Shown piece by piece: positions 32,325 to 40,152 of a stretch of 40,204 bases of DNA; the first letter of the stretch is position 1, and every line of letters begins with the position of its first letter. The notes under the pieces are model-generated. The model made no database searches. It saw only the letters and a list, made by a program, of their open reading frames with translations, and had not been told where the DNA came from. Source of the DNA: a virus. The DNA lies in IMG/VR virus record IMGVR_UViG_3300023104_000127, positions 1 through 40,204 of that record; one strand, given 5' to 3'. Both the position numbers and the translations under genes were made by a program.

Positions 32325-33281
32325 TTAATAAGTGGTCCAGGCAATTTTTTTGATTACCCCGCCATTTTTTCTGAATAAAAAATTATTGTCTGCTACCATT
32401 TCTCCCTCGATCACTTTGGCGTCGGTTGAGCTGGTAGGTGTGTAGGCACGTGGAAAAAGCTTGTTGCCATTAAATCCAGAATCATAGGTGGCATTTGTGC
32501 CCAGACTTGGGGAGTATAGCTGCCCGTAGAAGATATAGGAAGTCTTCATGTAGTCAACCGGAAATACACCGTCCTCATGGCCTGCAAAAATTGTGGTGTT
32601 TGCACCGGCAACCGTGCTAATAACGACAACACTTATTGCTTGGATTTTGTATCCGGAACGCCAGTCATCAACGGGCATTTTAAGCAGCCTGATTGCACCT
32701 TGCTTACTGCCGTAGATTTCCGGCGTTTCCGATGCTACGTTGCCTGCGTGCGCTTCTGTTTCAATAATACCTAGCCCTGCGCCAGGCGTTAAAAACTGCG
32801 TATTAAGAGCGTCGATCAGTAGGTAATAATTACCGTTGTTTGTTGGCAACTTCCGGAAATACATCCTGCCTGTGTCTAAGAATAGAAACCATAGGTTGGT
32901 TGCCGAAATCGTCAAATTCGATTTGATCTCGATGGTGCCGATGATGAAGATCGTCAAATTGACCGCTTTGCCTGAATACAGCTGAATGATCCGCTCCATG
33001 GTTTTTACAGCTGTTGCAAAGCTGGTACCGGTATTTGCATCGTTTCCATTTGTTGCATCCAGGTAACAGGTCGTATTTAGATTAAGGGACCTTGCAACAA
33101 AATTTGTGTTAAGTGCTTCACTGGCCACTCTGACATCTTCGGCGTATTTTGCAGAATCCGTGAGCGCATCAATGATGTCTTGTTTGACGAGTCCATCATT
33201 TAAAAGGCCCCGTTTCGGTTTGTTAAAACGGGCCGTAATCGTGTCTATAAAGTTTTGAATACTGTTGAAATAAGCCATCAA
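32325..33281 (-). CDS. Beta-helix-like tail-fibre protein
   Basis: The 318-aa protein has a helical N-terminus (about residues 1-65) and then CYLDATNGNDANTGTSFATA (about 72-91), the typical start of right-handed beta-helix/pectate-lyase-like repeats in phage fibres and surface proteins. Short hydrophobic strands such as NLTIFIIGTIEIKSNLTI follow. It could bind or cleave host polysaccharide; no catalytic triad can be shown. The ATG overlaps the upstream stop by four bases. Confidence 0.6.
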   Translation of the reverse strand: MMAYFNSIQNFIDTITARFNKPKRGLLNDGLVKQDIIDALTDSAKYAEDVRVASEALNTNFVARSLNLNTTCYLDATNGNDANTGTSFATAVKTMERIIQLYSGKAVNLTIFIIGTIEIKSNLTISATNLWFLFLDTGRMYFRKLPTNNGNYYLLIDALNTQFLTPGAGLGIIETEAHAGNVASETPEIYGSKQGAIRLLKMPVDDWRSGYKIQAISVVVISTVAGANTTIFAGHEDGVFPVDYMKTSYIFYGQLYSPSLGTNATYDSGFNGNKLFPRAYTPTSSTDAKVIEGEMVADNNFLFRKNGGVIKKIAWTTY

Positions 33282-33856
33282 GCATTAAAGTCAAGTGAAA
33301 AGTCAATACCAAAATCGGTGTCTCTGAAATGATCAGCAAGGACGAGACCGGCCGGGGAAGCCTCTAAAAGGAAGGCCGGAGTCGCAAAGTTTCCGGCTAA
33401 ACTGACTGTATTGGCATTAATGGAATTCACGGTCTGGCCGATCTGCATCATCAAACCGCGTTCTTCATTGCCCACCACATAGGCCAGGCGGTTGGCATCT
33501 TCTATCAGTCCTACAAAACGCTTTTGCCAGTTTTCCATGTAAAACGCTAAAATATCCTGGCGGCTGGCCGGCATGGAGAATTCAATTTGGACCTTGCTGA
33601 TAAGACCGCCATCTGTGCGTTCAATGGTTTGGATATAGGAGCATGCCAGCGGTGGGAACTTCATTCTGGTGATCATCGCCCCGCGGCTTAGAAGAATTCC
33701 CCCGGCTGCAATGGTGGTCATAGATGCGCCGGGGATCCGGTGGCGGACCGGATCCAGGACCGACAAAACTTCTTTGGTATCGATCAGATATAAGTTTAAT
33801 ACACCGGGAACATTCGCCCCGGTGTACCCACCAATTTTTTGCTGTTGGGTGGTCAT
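33278..33856 (-). CDS. Hypothetical structural protein, fibre operon start
   Basis: The 192-aa protein starts MTTQQQKIGGYTGANVPGVL and mixes strands and helices without signal peptide. It is not recognised. It opens the fibre-like block and is coupled to the beta-helix gene. A weak promoter candidate (GTCCCAA, 20 bases, AAATATTA on the minus strand, 33888-33922) lies upstream inside the 3' end of the previous gene. A perfect TAnnTTTG box also lies at 33866-33873, too close to the ATG for the usual layout. Confidence 0.55.
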   Translation of the reverse strand: MTTQQQKIGGYTGANVPGVLNLYLIDTKEVLSVLDPVRHRIPGASMTTIAAGGILLSRGAMITRMKFPPLACSYIQTIERTDGGLISKVQIEFSMPASRQDILAFYMENWQKRFVGLIEDANRLAYVVGNEERGLMMQIGQTVNSINANTVSLAGNFATPAFLLEASPAGLVLADHFRDTDFGIDFSLDFNA

Positions 33857-33906
33857 TCTATTTACAAATTTAGGTGGGACAACTTTTTAATATTTGGGTA
33901 CTACTT

Positions 33907-34434
33907 TTAAGCGTATTGGGACGCTTTTTTGACAGAATGGGACGTTTTTTTAGCGTCTGCACGCTTGTAATTTTCACGGACCTTGTGTCTGTACCTTTTG
34001 CAGATGGCCCTTAACGATTCTTGTTTTATCGGGTCATCATCGATCATGAATTGTTCATAAACCCTGGCAATTGCGCCGCGTTCGGATCCTGCCCGGGCAG
34101 TATATCCCATCGAATAAAAGATGATGAACATTTCAAACATGTTGCCAAGTAGCTCACCGATGTAAAGCAGATTGCTTTCGTCGATAAACTCTTTGCGCAT
34201 AGGAAATGAGGTGTCAATTGACAACTTAGCCAGCTTGTCCGATGCAGGCATATCCGGAACAAATCTTGATGCGTAAAAGTCGTCCATATCAAACGGACCT
34301 TTCTTTGCAATCATGATCAGCAGCATACCAAGCAAAGTGTCTTTGCGGGCTTTGATAGGGAGTTCGGCCCCATACATTTCAGGGCTAGTAAAAAATTGAT
34401 AAACATGTTGTTCAACAGGAATATCCAGCTTCAT
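33907..34434 (-). CDS. Helical hypothetical protein, possible regulator
   Basis: The product is 175 aa from the ATG at 34434 (MKLDIPVEQHVYQFFTSPEM); a longer in-frame start at 34476 is possible but less natural. It is helical and ends in a strongly basic region (RYRHKVRENYKRADAKKTSHSVKKASQYA, quoted core KVRENYKRADAKK), which could bind nucleic acid. No family is recognised. It stands between the early genes and the fibre operon. Confidence 0.6.
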   Translation of the reverse strand: MKLDIPVEQHVYQFFTSPEMYGAELPIKARKDTLLGMLLIMIAKKGPFDMDDFYASRFVPDMPASDKLAKLSIDTSFPMRKEFIDESNLLYIGELLGNMFEMFIIFYSMGYTARAGSERGAIARVYEQFMIDDDPIKQESLRAICKRYRHKVRENYKRADAKKTSHSVKKASQYA

Positions 34435-34488
34435 AGAAGTTATAATGATTAAGCGTACATTTGAGGCGCAATGCAATGATACCGTTTA

Positions 34489-34570
34489 CCTCTATCGGAC
34501 ACTTAACCGTTTCACGGCGATAACTTCGATGACTTACCCACCCAGTTGGCGCTAGGTGGGTTTTTGTTTT
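34489..34570 (+). other. Structured intergenic region with rightward terminator
   Basis: Within the 152-base gap 34435-34586, TATCG/CGATA and CCGT/ACGG pairs can stack, and ACCCACC (34536-34542) pairs with GGTGGGT (34555-34561), followed on the plus strand by TTTTGTTTT. The T-tract points rightward, where no protein gene ends. It may be the end of a small plus-strand RNA, or simply a hairpin in the minus-strand leader. Confidence 0.4.
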
Positions 34571-34586
34571 GCTGCTATAAACGTAA

Positions 34587-34760
34587 TTACTTAGACCGAT
34601 CAGAAGTAGGGCGCTTTAATACTTTGACAGGATCTTGCAGACGTTGAACCTTGATTACTGTTTCAATTGCCACCTGGTTTTTATCGCGGAATGTACAGTA
34701 CGCTTCATAGGATCCATGCAGCCTTATTTCGTCTGCGAGTTTTGATACAATACTGCTCAT
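34587..34760 (-). CDS. Small early protein, 57 aa
   Basis: ATG at 34758-34760 opens a 57-codon frame (MSSIVSKLADEIRLHGSYEA...) whose start overlaps the stop of the upstream 64-aa gene by four bases (ATGA). The product is basic near its C-terminus (VKVLKRPTSDRSK) and not recognised. The overlap is the main support. Confidence 0.55.
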   Translation of the reverse strand: MSSIVSKLADEIRLHGSYEAYCTFRDKNQVAIETVIKVQRLQDPVKVLKRPTSDRSK

Positions 34761-34951
34761 TTAACCAGTTTGATTAGATCTTTACCATGATTGTAGTCAT
34801 CTGCCCAGTACTTGCCATTGGCCTGCCAATAGCCATTTCCGGATCTTACTGGAAATGCACCGTTGTTTTCCACTATTTCATCAATGAGGATTGTGGATCT
34901 ATTGCGGGTTTGCCAGGTCTGGCCAGCTTCAATTTTTGGTATGGTGCTCAT
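34757..34951 (-). CDS. Small early protein, 64 aa
   Basis: The product (MSTIPKIEAGQTWQTRNRST...) is 64 aa, rich in Trp, Asn and Tyr, and looks like a small beta-barrel (SH3-like) domain; no family is recognised. It lies 23 bases after the SSB-tail gene and is coupled to the 57-aa gene. Confidence 0.6.
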   Translation of the reverse strand: MSTIPKIEAGQTWQTRNRSTILIDEIVENNGAFPVRSGNGYWQANGKYWADDYNHGKDLIKLVK

Positions 34952-34974
34952 ATTCGCTTCAAATTGGTTAAAGG

Positions 34975-35253
34975 TTAAAATGGTAGATCATCTTTTTCTG
35001 CGTCCGTAGCGATCCGGGTTCCGCTGGCGCTATCCCAAACTATTTCGCCGTTCCCTAACCAGACACGTTTTGCGTCAGCTTCTCTTTCTTCCTTGGTTTG
35101 CGAATGCCAGGCGGACACGTCTTTTCCGTACTGGTCTTTGGTATCCTTCGTTCCGACTGAAATGTTCAGATACAATTTCCCATTTTTACCTGTTGTGATT
35201 TTGCTTTTATCGATGTCAGATAAGCAGATTGATAATGACAGAATTAAACTCAT
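34975..35253 (-). CDS. Small protein with SSB-like C-terminal tail
   Basis: The 92-aa protein has beta strands near residues 1-40 (MSLILSLSICLSDI, then KNGKLYLNISVGTKD), a helical charged middle and a C-terminus EKDDLPF. The acidic tail ending Leu-Pro-Phe resembles the DDDIPF tip with which single-stranded DNA-binding proteins recruit partners. A small OB-fold DNA-binding protein is plausible near a primase-helicase and a putative origin, but the fold cannot be proven here. Confidence 0.55.
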   Translation of the reverse strand: MSLILSLSICLSDIDKSKITTGKNGKLYLNISVGTKDTKDQYGKDVSAWHSQTKEEREADAKRVWLGNGEIVWDSASGTRIATDAEKDDLPF

Positions 35254-35330
35254 GATTTTGAATTAATTGGTTGTGAAAAAATAAGTTTTGAAAGTTTTGG
35301 TGATCAGTTCGACGCTATCAAACAGTATCG

Positions 35331-35633
35331 TTAGACAATCGGCATTTCGTTTTTCCAGGGTTTTAGCTTTTCAAGGCGTATAAAATGGATGAAGTCTTTA
35401 ATTTCTATGTACTCTACTTTTTCTTCCGGAACGATCAGCACGTCCACCGCGATCCGGTCAAACCCTTGTGAATGCTTATTGTTAGGATCCAGGCCATGAT
35501 AAAAACCTGTGATGATAAGCAGGCGATCCCTTGAATCAACCCACCGGCTCCATTTATGTATTGGATAGCGGTTTGCATCGATCCGCGTTACTTTTTCAAA
35601 GTTTTCAATTGCACTTTCCTGAGATATCTCCAT
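35331..35633 (-). CDS. Hypothetical early protein
   Basis: The product is 100 aa from the ATG at 35633 (MEISQESAIENFEKVTRIDA); an upstream in-frame ATG at 35669 would give 112 aa. It is soluble, with WSRWVDSRDRLLIITGFYHG in the middle, and not recognised. It is the first gene leftward of the TACTACA repeat array. Confidence 0.6.
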   Translation of the reverse strand: MEISQESAIENFEKVTRIDANRYPIHKWSRWVDSRDRLLIITGFYHGLDPNNKHSQGFDRIAVDVLIVPEEKVEYIEIKDFIHFIRLEKLKPWKNEMPIV

Positions 35634-35677
35634 GATTTTAACAGAAAAAAATTCGTGAGTTTTGACCAATGTTTTTT

Positions 35678-35866
35678 TACTACACTACGCTGATTTTGTA
35701 AGTAATTGATAAAGAGTGACGTATATCCCAATTAGGTGTAGTAGCGCTGTTACTACATCTACTACACATACTACATTACTACACCTTTACTACACTTTTA
35801 CTACAACTTTACTACACATTTAATATTGATTATCAATTACTTATCTCCCTTTGTAGTCTTGTAGTA
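35678..35866. repeat. TACTACA iteron-like array with flanking inverted repeat
   Basis: Seven direct TACTACA copies start at 35751, 35760, 35769, 35777, 35788, 35799 and 35810; the last four are spaced exactly 11 bases. Another copy lies at 35678, and inverted copies (TGTAGTA) at 35737 and 35860. A perfect 14-bp inverted repeat (35699-35712 and 35830-35843) brackets the main array, and the sequence is AT-rich. Iterons of this kind bind initiator proteins at replication origins or act as operators. Its place right after the primase-helicase gene favours an origin; this is inference. Confidence 0.7.
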
Positions 35867-35889
35867 GATTTTTATTTACTTTTTATTTT

Positions 35890-38625
35890 TCAGGAAATAG
35901 AATTTCCTGTTGATCTGTTTTGAAAGTCTATTCCAAAACTTTGTTGTATCTGCTTATATTCCAGCTCACAAGATCCCGAATGGGGTAGGGTTGTGGCCTT
36001 TGAATTTGAGGTCCCATCGTTGGCAAATCTGATCCCTTTTGAAATTTCCTCCCAGTCTGATTTTCCGCAAAGTGTAGCAAGTTCTGACTGGATCGTGTCC
36101 CGATCGGGCGGAGACTTGTAAAAAAGCTGCCGATACTTCTGAGAAAACAAATTGTACAATTTCCGGAAATTCAAAAGGATCGTATTGCCGGTAAACCGGA
36201 AGTGAAATTCTTCATGGATCTGATTGACATCATATAGCATCTGCAGGATTTCGAAGAATTCAGACACCGCTTTGCTATCGTTCATAATACGCCACTGGCG
36301 CATGATGAAGGTTTCGCCCATGCTCAGATATTCCTGCAAAATTTCTTGTTCGTCGGTAGTCTCAAAATCAAGCAGGTTGATCTTTCCCATACACTGCAGC
36401 GTATAAGATGCGGCCAGGATCTGAGACATATTTGCAAAAAGCCTTTCGGGAACGCTCTGCCCTTTAAAGTTCTTTTTCAGTCCGGCATATAGCCGGTTGT
36501 AACTGGTGCCATAATTCCCATTTTCCAAAAGATGCCGGTATTTAAGCAGCTCAACGGTCATGCTGCCCAGGCCGCCTTCCTGTATTTCTTCCAGGGCATA
36601 GAAAGCCGTACGCTGTTCGTCTGTTTTGTTTTGCGCGGTGATTGGTACAAAAAGACATCTGGAAAAGAAAATCGGGTTCGCCGGTATGTAATTACTTGTC
36701 AGGGCCAGGGCACTATGGATATCCACTGTAGCTGTATCAATGGAATTGAAATCAGAAGTTGATTTATGATAGCCATCATTGTCATAGGCAGCCTGCAGGA
36801 GCCCTTCATTGGTCAGCTCGTTGTGGAATTCATCAAACCAAATAATACTATTGCTGGTCTGGCTCATAAGCTTTACCAGGGCGGCATCCGTGTTTTTACT
36901 TTTCAAGTTTACACCTTCCTGTTTGCGGCCAAATCCAGCGGTCAGGATGCGGATCATGGAAGACTTACCGGTGCCGGCGCCACCCTTCAAGAAAAGGATT
37001 GGTGAAAAGTTTTTAAACTGTAATCCCAGATCCCGGAACAGGCTGAAAATATAAAAGCATACAGGTAAAAAAGCGTTTTCCTTTAAATGGGCAATAGCGT
37101 AGATTTTCCAGAACTGTTGAAATTCCACTACCTGGTCCGTCAGCGTGTAGCGCATTTGCCGGATCTTTGTTTGCTGTGGTATTGAAAGGTGTAAATTATT
37201 GGCTTCAATAATTCCAAACTCGTCAGGGACCAGCATTGCACCAGTTTTTAGATTGAGTGCCTTATTAGCGAAAAAATAAACCTTGCTATCCGGATGATAT
37301 CCATAACGCAGCACCTTCATGGCAGTACTGAACTTGGTGCGGGTGAACAAATAAGAATGAAGCTCGTCCAGGTGGCCGTCCTTAATTTTGAAACCCAGCC
37401 GTTTGGTGGCCAGCATATTTTTCAGCTTTCGGGCGCTGCAAAAATCATCGTGGATCACTTCAATGAAAATCTGGGTGTCATCATTTTTGCGGATCTCTAA
37501 CACCCAGGTAACATTTTCCTGTTCGTCCTCTGTCCGGTATTTTATAAAGACCTGAAAGTTTGGTGCTACTTCGTCAAAGTACTTTCCTGATTTGATTTCC
37601 ATTCCGCCATCCTTATACCAGACCGTTGGGTGAATCCTGTCTTGTTTCTCCTTTTTAGATTTGGTGTTGTTTGTCAGAGTGTTATGGTTAACTGTATTTT
37701 TAGTTATGTCACTTTCTTTGGTAGGCTTTTCCTTTTTCGGTGCGCTGGTATCAATGCCGTAGTCCTTACAGATAGAAACAAGCTTGGCAATGTTGGTGAA
37801 GCGTGAAGTTTTCAGCGCGTTGTCAAACTTCGCGTCAGTAGCCTTTTCATCATACTTCGCGTTCTGTTTGCTGATCCGGTGAAAATACGTGCGGCCGTTT
37901 TCGCGCAGTACTGACAAACTGAAAGCAATCAATAGCCATTCCGTGCCATAGTCATTACAGATATCCATGGTGTTGGCTTCAATCCGGTCAGTAAGCACAG
38001 AAACCCATTTTTCCAGCTCAGTGGCGTCCTTTTCGATCTGGCGTTCAGACTTTGGCTTTTCCGGAATTCTGTTTTGGATCGTGTAGACTTTTGAATCAGG
38101 ATTATAGTATACCGCTGGATCGTGTGAAATAAAGCATGCACGGGATACGTCGGATCCGCTGGGATCTACCTTTTCCTGGTCAGATAGGTTGTAAGATTGG
38201 TTAAAGTAAAACGCTAGGTCCGCAAATGTTTCCTTATGTCGATCACCATCTTTGATCTTGATAACAACCTTTAATCCATTGCCCGATGGGGAAATGAAAC
38301 AGGCATTCACAAAAGGATCCTGCTGAAATTGCATCTTCAGACTTTCCGGATCCTGGATGTGATCCAAATCGATAACGATCAGGCCGCTATGTTCTTTTAA
38401 ATTAGCAGCTAAGCGGGTCGGGGCAAAAACTCCGGAGAATGTTACAAAGTCCAATGACTTCTTTTGGAACGCCGCTTCTTTGGTATTTGAAGCAGCCCGG
38501 ACATTACCGATCTGAGCGGCATACTTACCATCCCGGATCCAGGCAATCACTTCCGGCAGGGAAGTGGTACGATCGGGTTTTCTTACGTTGATACCTCCTA
38601 AAAAGAGGCTAAAAATATCAGGCAT
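35890..38625 (-). CDS. Primase-helicase with BT4734/VirE-N domain
   Basis: The 911-aa protein combines a BT4734-like/VirE N-terminal primase-type domain (about residues 10-185, with VIDLDH at 84-89 holding Asp86 and Asp88, and SPSGNGLKVVIKI at 112-124), a PriCT-like helical region (about 200-292), a Lys/Asn-rich linker (about 296-330), a middle domain, and a C-terminal SF3-like helicase ATPase. Walker A is GGAGTGKS (548-555) and Walker B SIIWFDEF (593-600). Such proteins start and drive phage DNA replication. An iteron-like array follows the stop codon and a structured leader precedes the start. Confidence 0.85.
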   Translation of the reverse strand: MPDIFSLFLGGINVRKPDRTTSLPEVIAWIRDGKYAAQIGNVRAASNTKEAAFQKKSLDFVTFSGVFAPTRLAANLKEHSGLIVIDLDHIQDPESLKMQFQQDPFVNACFISPSGNGLKVVIKIKDGDRHKETFADLAFYFNQSYNLSDQEKVDPSGSDVSRACFISHDPAVYYNPDSKVYTIQNRIPEKPKSERQIEKDATELEKWVSVLTDRIEANTMDICNDYGTEWLLIAFSLSVLRENGRTYFHRISKQNAKYDEKATDAKFDNALKTSRFTNIAKLVSICKDYGIDTSAPKKEKPTKESDITKNTVNHNTLTNNTKSKKEKQDRIHPTVWYKDGGMEIKSGKYFDEVAPNFQVFIKYRTEDEQENVTWVLEIRKNDDTQIFIEVIHDDFCSARKLKNMLATKRLGFKIKDGHLDELHSYLFTRTKFSTAMKVLRYGYHPDSKVYFFANKALNLKTGAMLVPDEFGIIEANNLHLSIPQQTKIRQMRYTLTDQVVEFQQFWKIYAIAHLKENAFLPVCFYIFSLFRDLGLQFKNFSPILFLKGGAGTGKSSMIRILTAGFGRKQEGVNLKSKNTDAALVKLMSQTSNSIIWFDEFHNELTNEGLLQAAYDNDGYHKSTSDFNSIDTATVDIHSALALTSNYIPANPIFFSRCLFVPITAQNKTDEQRTAFYALEEIQEGGLGSMTVELLKYRHLLENGNYGTSYNRLYAGLKKNFKGQSVPERLFANMSQILAASYTLQCMGKINLLDFETTDEQEILQEYLSMGETFIMRQWRIMNDSKAVSEFFEILQMLYDVNQIHEEFHFRFTGNTILLNFRKLYNLFSQKYRQLFYKSPPDRDTIQSELATLCGKSDWEEISKGIRFANDGTSNSKATTLPHSGSCELEYKQIQQSFGIDFQNRSTGNSIS

Positions 38626-38646
38626 TGATTGAAAGAAAGGTTTATT

Positions 38647-38722
38647 CCCCCTGCTCTCAGAGCCGGCACGGCCGGCAAGAGAAGCGTATTACTACCCTCC
38701 AATAAGATCAGAAAGCAGGGGG
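38647..38722 (-). promoter_or_regulatory. Structured leader of the primase-helicase gene
   Basis: CCCCCTGCT (38647-38655) and AGCAGGGGG (38714-38722) close a long loop that contains a second hairpin, GCCGGC (38662-38667) with GCCGGC (38671-38676), flanked by CTCT and AGAG. The whole fills most of the 105-base gap before the start codon at 38625. It could be a translational control element, an attenuator or a protein-binding RNA; I do not recognise a known riboswitch. Confidence 0.55.
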
Positions 38723-38730
38723 TGAATATT

Positions 38731-39090
38731 TTAAATTGATGAAAATGCTAATTGAACCTTATTTGCCATCTTGTAAAGGGACATGATTTCCAATTCCTGA
38801 AACTGTCTTAGAAATCCGTCAGGAAGCTTTTTCATGTTTTCTGCCAAGTTTGCGCAGTAGGTGGATATATAACGCCTCATGTATATACGTTCCTGATCAG
38901 TAAAGATCTGGGTGATGGATTCCGAACGGTATGCCCCAAACTTGGCGTCCTCAATTTTTTTGGCAAGCGATATATGTGCAGGGTGCCAGATATCAACGTT
39001 TTCCGTAGCTACACTGACGAATATAACCGTATGAGCCAAAACCCATTCATTTAATCCCAAAGTGACATTTTTAATCGTTCCACTGCCCAT
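38731..39090 (-). CDS. Hypothetical early protein, 119 aa
   Basis: The 119-aa protein (MGSGTIKNVTLGLNEWVLAH...) is helical, with a C-terminal half rich in Met, Lys and Leu. It is not recognised. Its ATG shares one base with the upstream stop (TAATG), so the two early genes are coupled. The structured leader of the primase gene begins after its stop. Confidence 0.6.
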   Translation of the reverse strand: MGSGTIKNVTLGLNEWVLAHTVIFVSVATENVDIWHPAHISLAKKIEDAKFGAYRSESITQIFTDQERIYMRRYISTYCANLAENMKKLPDGFLRQFQELEIMSLYKMANKVQLAFSSI

Positions 39091-39371
39091 TAGTAAGTTG
39101 ATTTCAAGGCTAGTGGCCTGGTGATAATTTTATTAAAATCATCCTGCAGCGTTAACGATGCGATGGCCAATTGAATGGCAAGTGAGATTTCTGCATACTG
39201 GATCTGCTCATTCATGAGCATACAGGCAAGCTTCCGGTCTGTAGTTGTTCGCCAGGTCTCAAACGTTACTTTTTCGCAGTTATCAATTTCTTTTTTACAA
39301 GCTTCAAGCGTGCTGATGTCTTTGGGCAGGGCATTATTTTCCCAGGCCTGGATTATTGTAATCAGGTTCAT
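39090..39371 (-). CDS. Hypothetical early protein, 93 aa
   Basis: The 93-aa protein (MNLITIIQAWENNALPKDIS...) is almost entirely helical and acidic in its first half. It is not recognised. It lies 18 bases after the zinc-ribbon gene and is coupled to the next gene. Confidence 0.6.
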   Translation of the reverse strand: MNLITIIQAWENNALPKDISTLEACKKEIDNCEKVTFETWRTTTDRKLACMLMNEQIQYAEISLAIQLAIASLTLQDDFNKIITRPLALKSTY

Positions 39372-39389
39372 ATTGGAGGAATTAGGTAT

Positions 39390-39587
39390 TTATTGAATTG
39401 ATTTCCAGTTTTCTTTTTTGATCACAAAACTGCACGTAGTACAGTGATGCAGGTATTTTTTAATCGGGTATGTCAGGATGATCTTTGCACTTTGAATTTT
39501 TCTGCAATTGGGGCATTGGATATGGTCCAGCTCAAATGGCATCTGTTCCAAATCGGTTTCGATAGTGAGCTTCTTGCTTTTTTTCAT
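39390..39587 (-). CDS. Small zinc-ribbon protein
   Basis: From the ATG at 39587 the product is 65 aa, with CPNC near residue 26 and CTTC near residue 50 in a C-x2-C...C-x2-C zinc-ribbon arrangement, probably nucleic-acid or protein binding. A longer frame from a TTG at 39683 would cover the neighbouring membrane-protein gene in another frame and gives an unlikely N-terminus. The chosen start overlaps that neighbour by 56 bases. Confidence 0.55.
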   Translation of the reverse strand: MKKSKKLTIETDLEQMPFELDHIQCPNCRKIQSAKIILTYPIKKYLHHCTTCSFVIKKENWKSIQ

Positions 39588-39690
39588 AGGTTTCGACCGC
39601 ATAAGATTTAGTAAGTTCTTTAATAAGAATGGTAGCAGTGACCAGCATTTTAACAACCAGTAGGATCCACAGGAATATTTCAAAGATCAT
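39532..39690 (-). CDS. Small membrane protein, 52 aa
   Basis: ATG at 39688-39690 opens a 52-codon frame with an N-terminal hydrophobic helix (MIFEIFLWILLVVKMLVTAT) and a charged tail. Its start overlaps the stop of the upstream 55-aa gene by four bases (ATGA). It overlaps the zinc-ribbon gene in a different frame. No function can be named. Confidence 0.5.
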   Translation of the reverse strand: MIFEIFLWILLVVKMLVTATILIKELTKSYAVETYEKKQEAHYRNRFGTDAI

Positions 39691-39854
39691 AGTCGCCGCC
39701 GGTTGCTACGTTTTACGGAAAACACCAGCAGCATAGAAAAAACAAAACATACAGCAGCGGTAACATAAGCGGGATGTTTTACGCAAAGTTCAGTGACTTT
39801 ACCGCCAAAAATAGCCTGGCCGATATTAGAGGATAGGGTATCACAATGTTTCAT
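39687..39854 (-). CDS. Small membrane protein, 55 aa
   Basis: ATG at 39852-39854 opens a 55-codon frame (MKHCDTLSSNIGQAIFGGKV...) with one hydrophobic helix (about residues 29-47, AYVTAAVCFVFSMLLVFSV) and a basic end (KRSNRRRL), so the C-terminus is probably cytoplasmic. Four-base overlaps with the genes on both sides support it. Confidence 0.55.
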   Translation of the reverse strand: MKHCDTLSSNIGQAIFGGKVTELCVKHPAYVTAAVCFVFSMLLVFSVKRSNRRRL

Positions 39855-40132
39855 AGAGTTTTGGAATTTGAAAATCCGTGTTTTTTTAAAATTTTAGATT
39901 TAGTTGTGCCGGCAATTACTTTTTTCATATCTCCTATAATCAAACGTAAGGCTTCATTGCCAGTGGTTCCATTACTTATGTTCTGCCAAGCTCGTAAACC
40001 TTTATCTGTGGCATGCCATGGATTATGTTTTTTTAACACAGATCTCCACTTCCGAGCGTGATAGGGGTACAGCCGTTTAAATTCACCGATCAGCGCCTGT
40101 TTATTACCGTTTATTAAATCTGTTGTATCCAT
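39851..40132 (-). CDS. Hypothetical basic protein, first early gene
   Basis: The product is 93 aa from the ATG at 40132 (MDTTDLINGNKQALIGEFKR...). It is basic and helical, with HARKWRSVLKKHNPWHATDKG in pieces: HARKWRSVLKK near residues 24-34. An in-frame ATG at the window edge (40204) lies inside the promoter region and is less likely. The gene appears to head the leftward early operon and could bind DNA; no family is recognised. Confidence 0.6.
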   Translation of the reverse strand: MDTTDLINGNKQALIGEFKRLYPYHARKWRSVLKKHNPWHATDKGLRAWQNISNGTTGNEALRLIIGDMKKVIAGTTKSKILKKHGFSNSKTL

Positions 40133-40152
40133 TGTTATTTTCTTTATTACAT

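Noticed and set aside
33506-33514. GTCCTAC on the plus strand near 33507
   Set aside because: It lies inside a minus-strand gene in the opposite direction with no gene downstream, so it is taken as a chance match.
33867-33877. GTCCCAC just upstream of the gene at 33856 as another late promoter
   Set aside because: The position 20 bases downstream falls inside the coding sequence and does not resemble a -7 box; only the more distant GTCCCAA site is kept as a weak candidate.
34435-34586. tRNA gene in the structured gap
   Set aside because: No T-loop GGTTCGAATCC-like segment, no anticodon arm of proper size and no acceptor stem could be built on either strand.
35678-35866. CRISPR-like array
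   Set aside because: The repeat unit is only seven bases with spacers of one to four bases and no cas genes are present; iterons or operators fit better.
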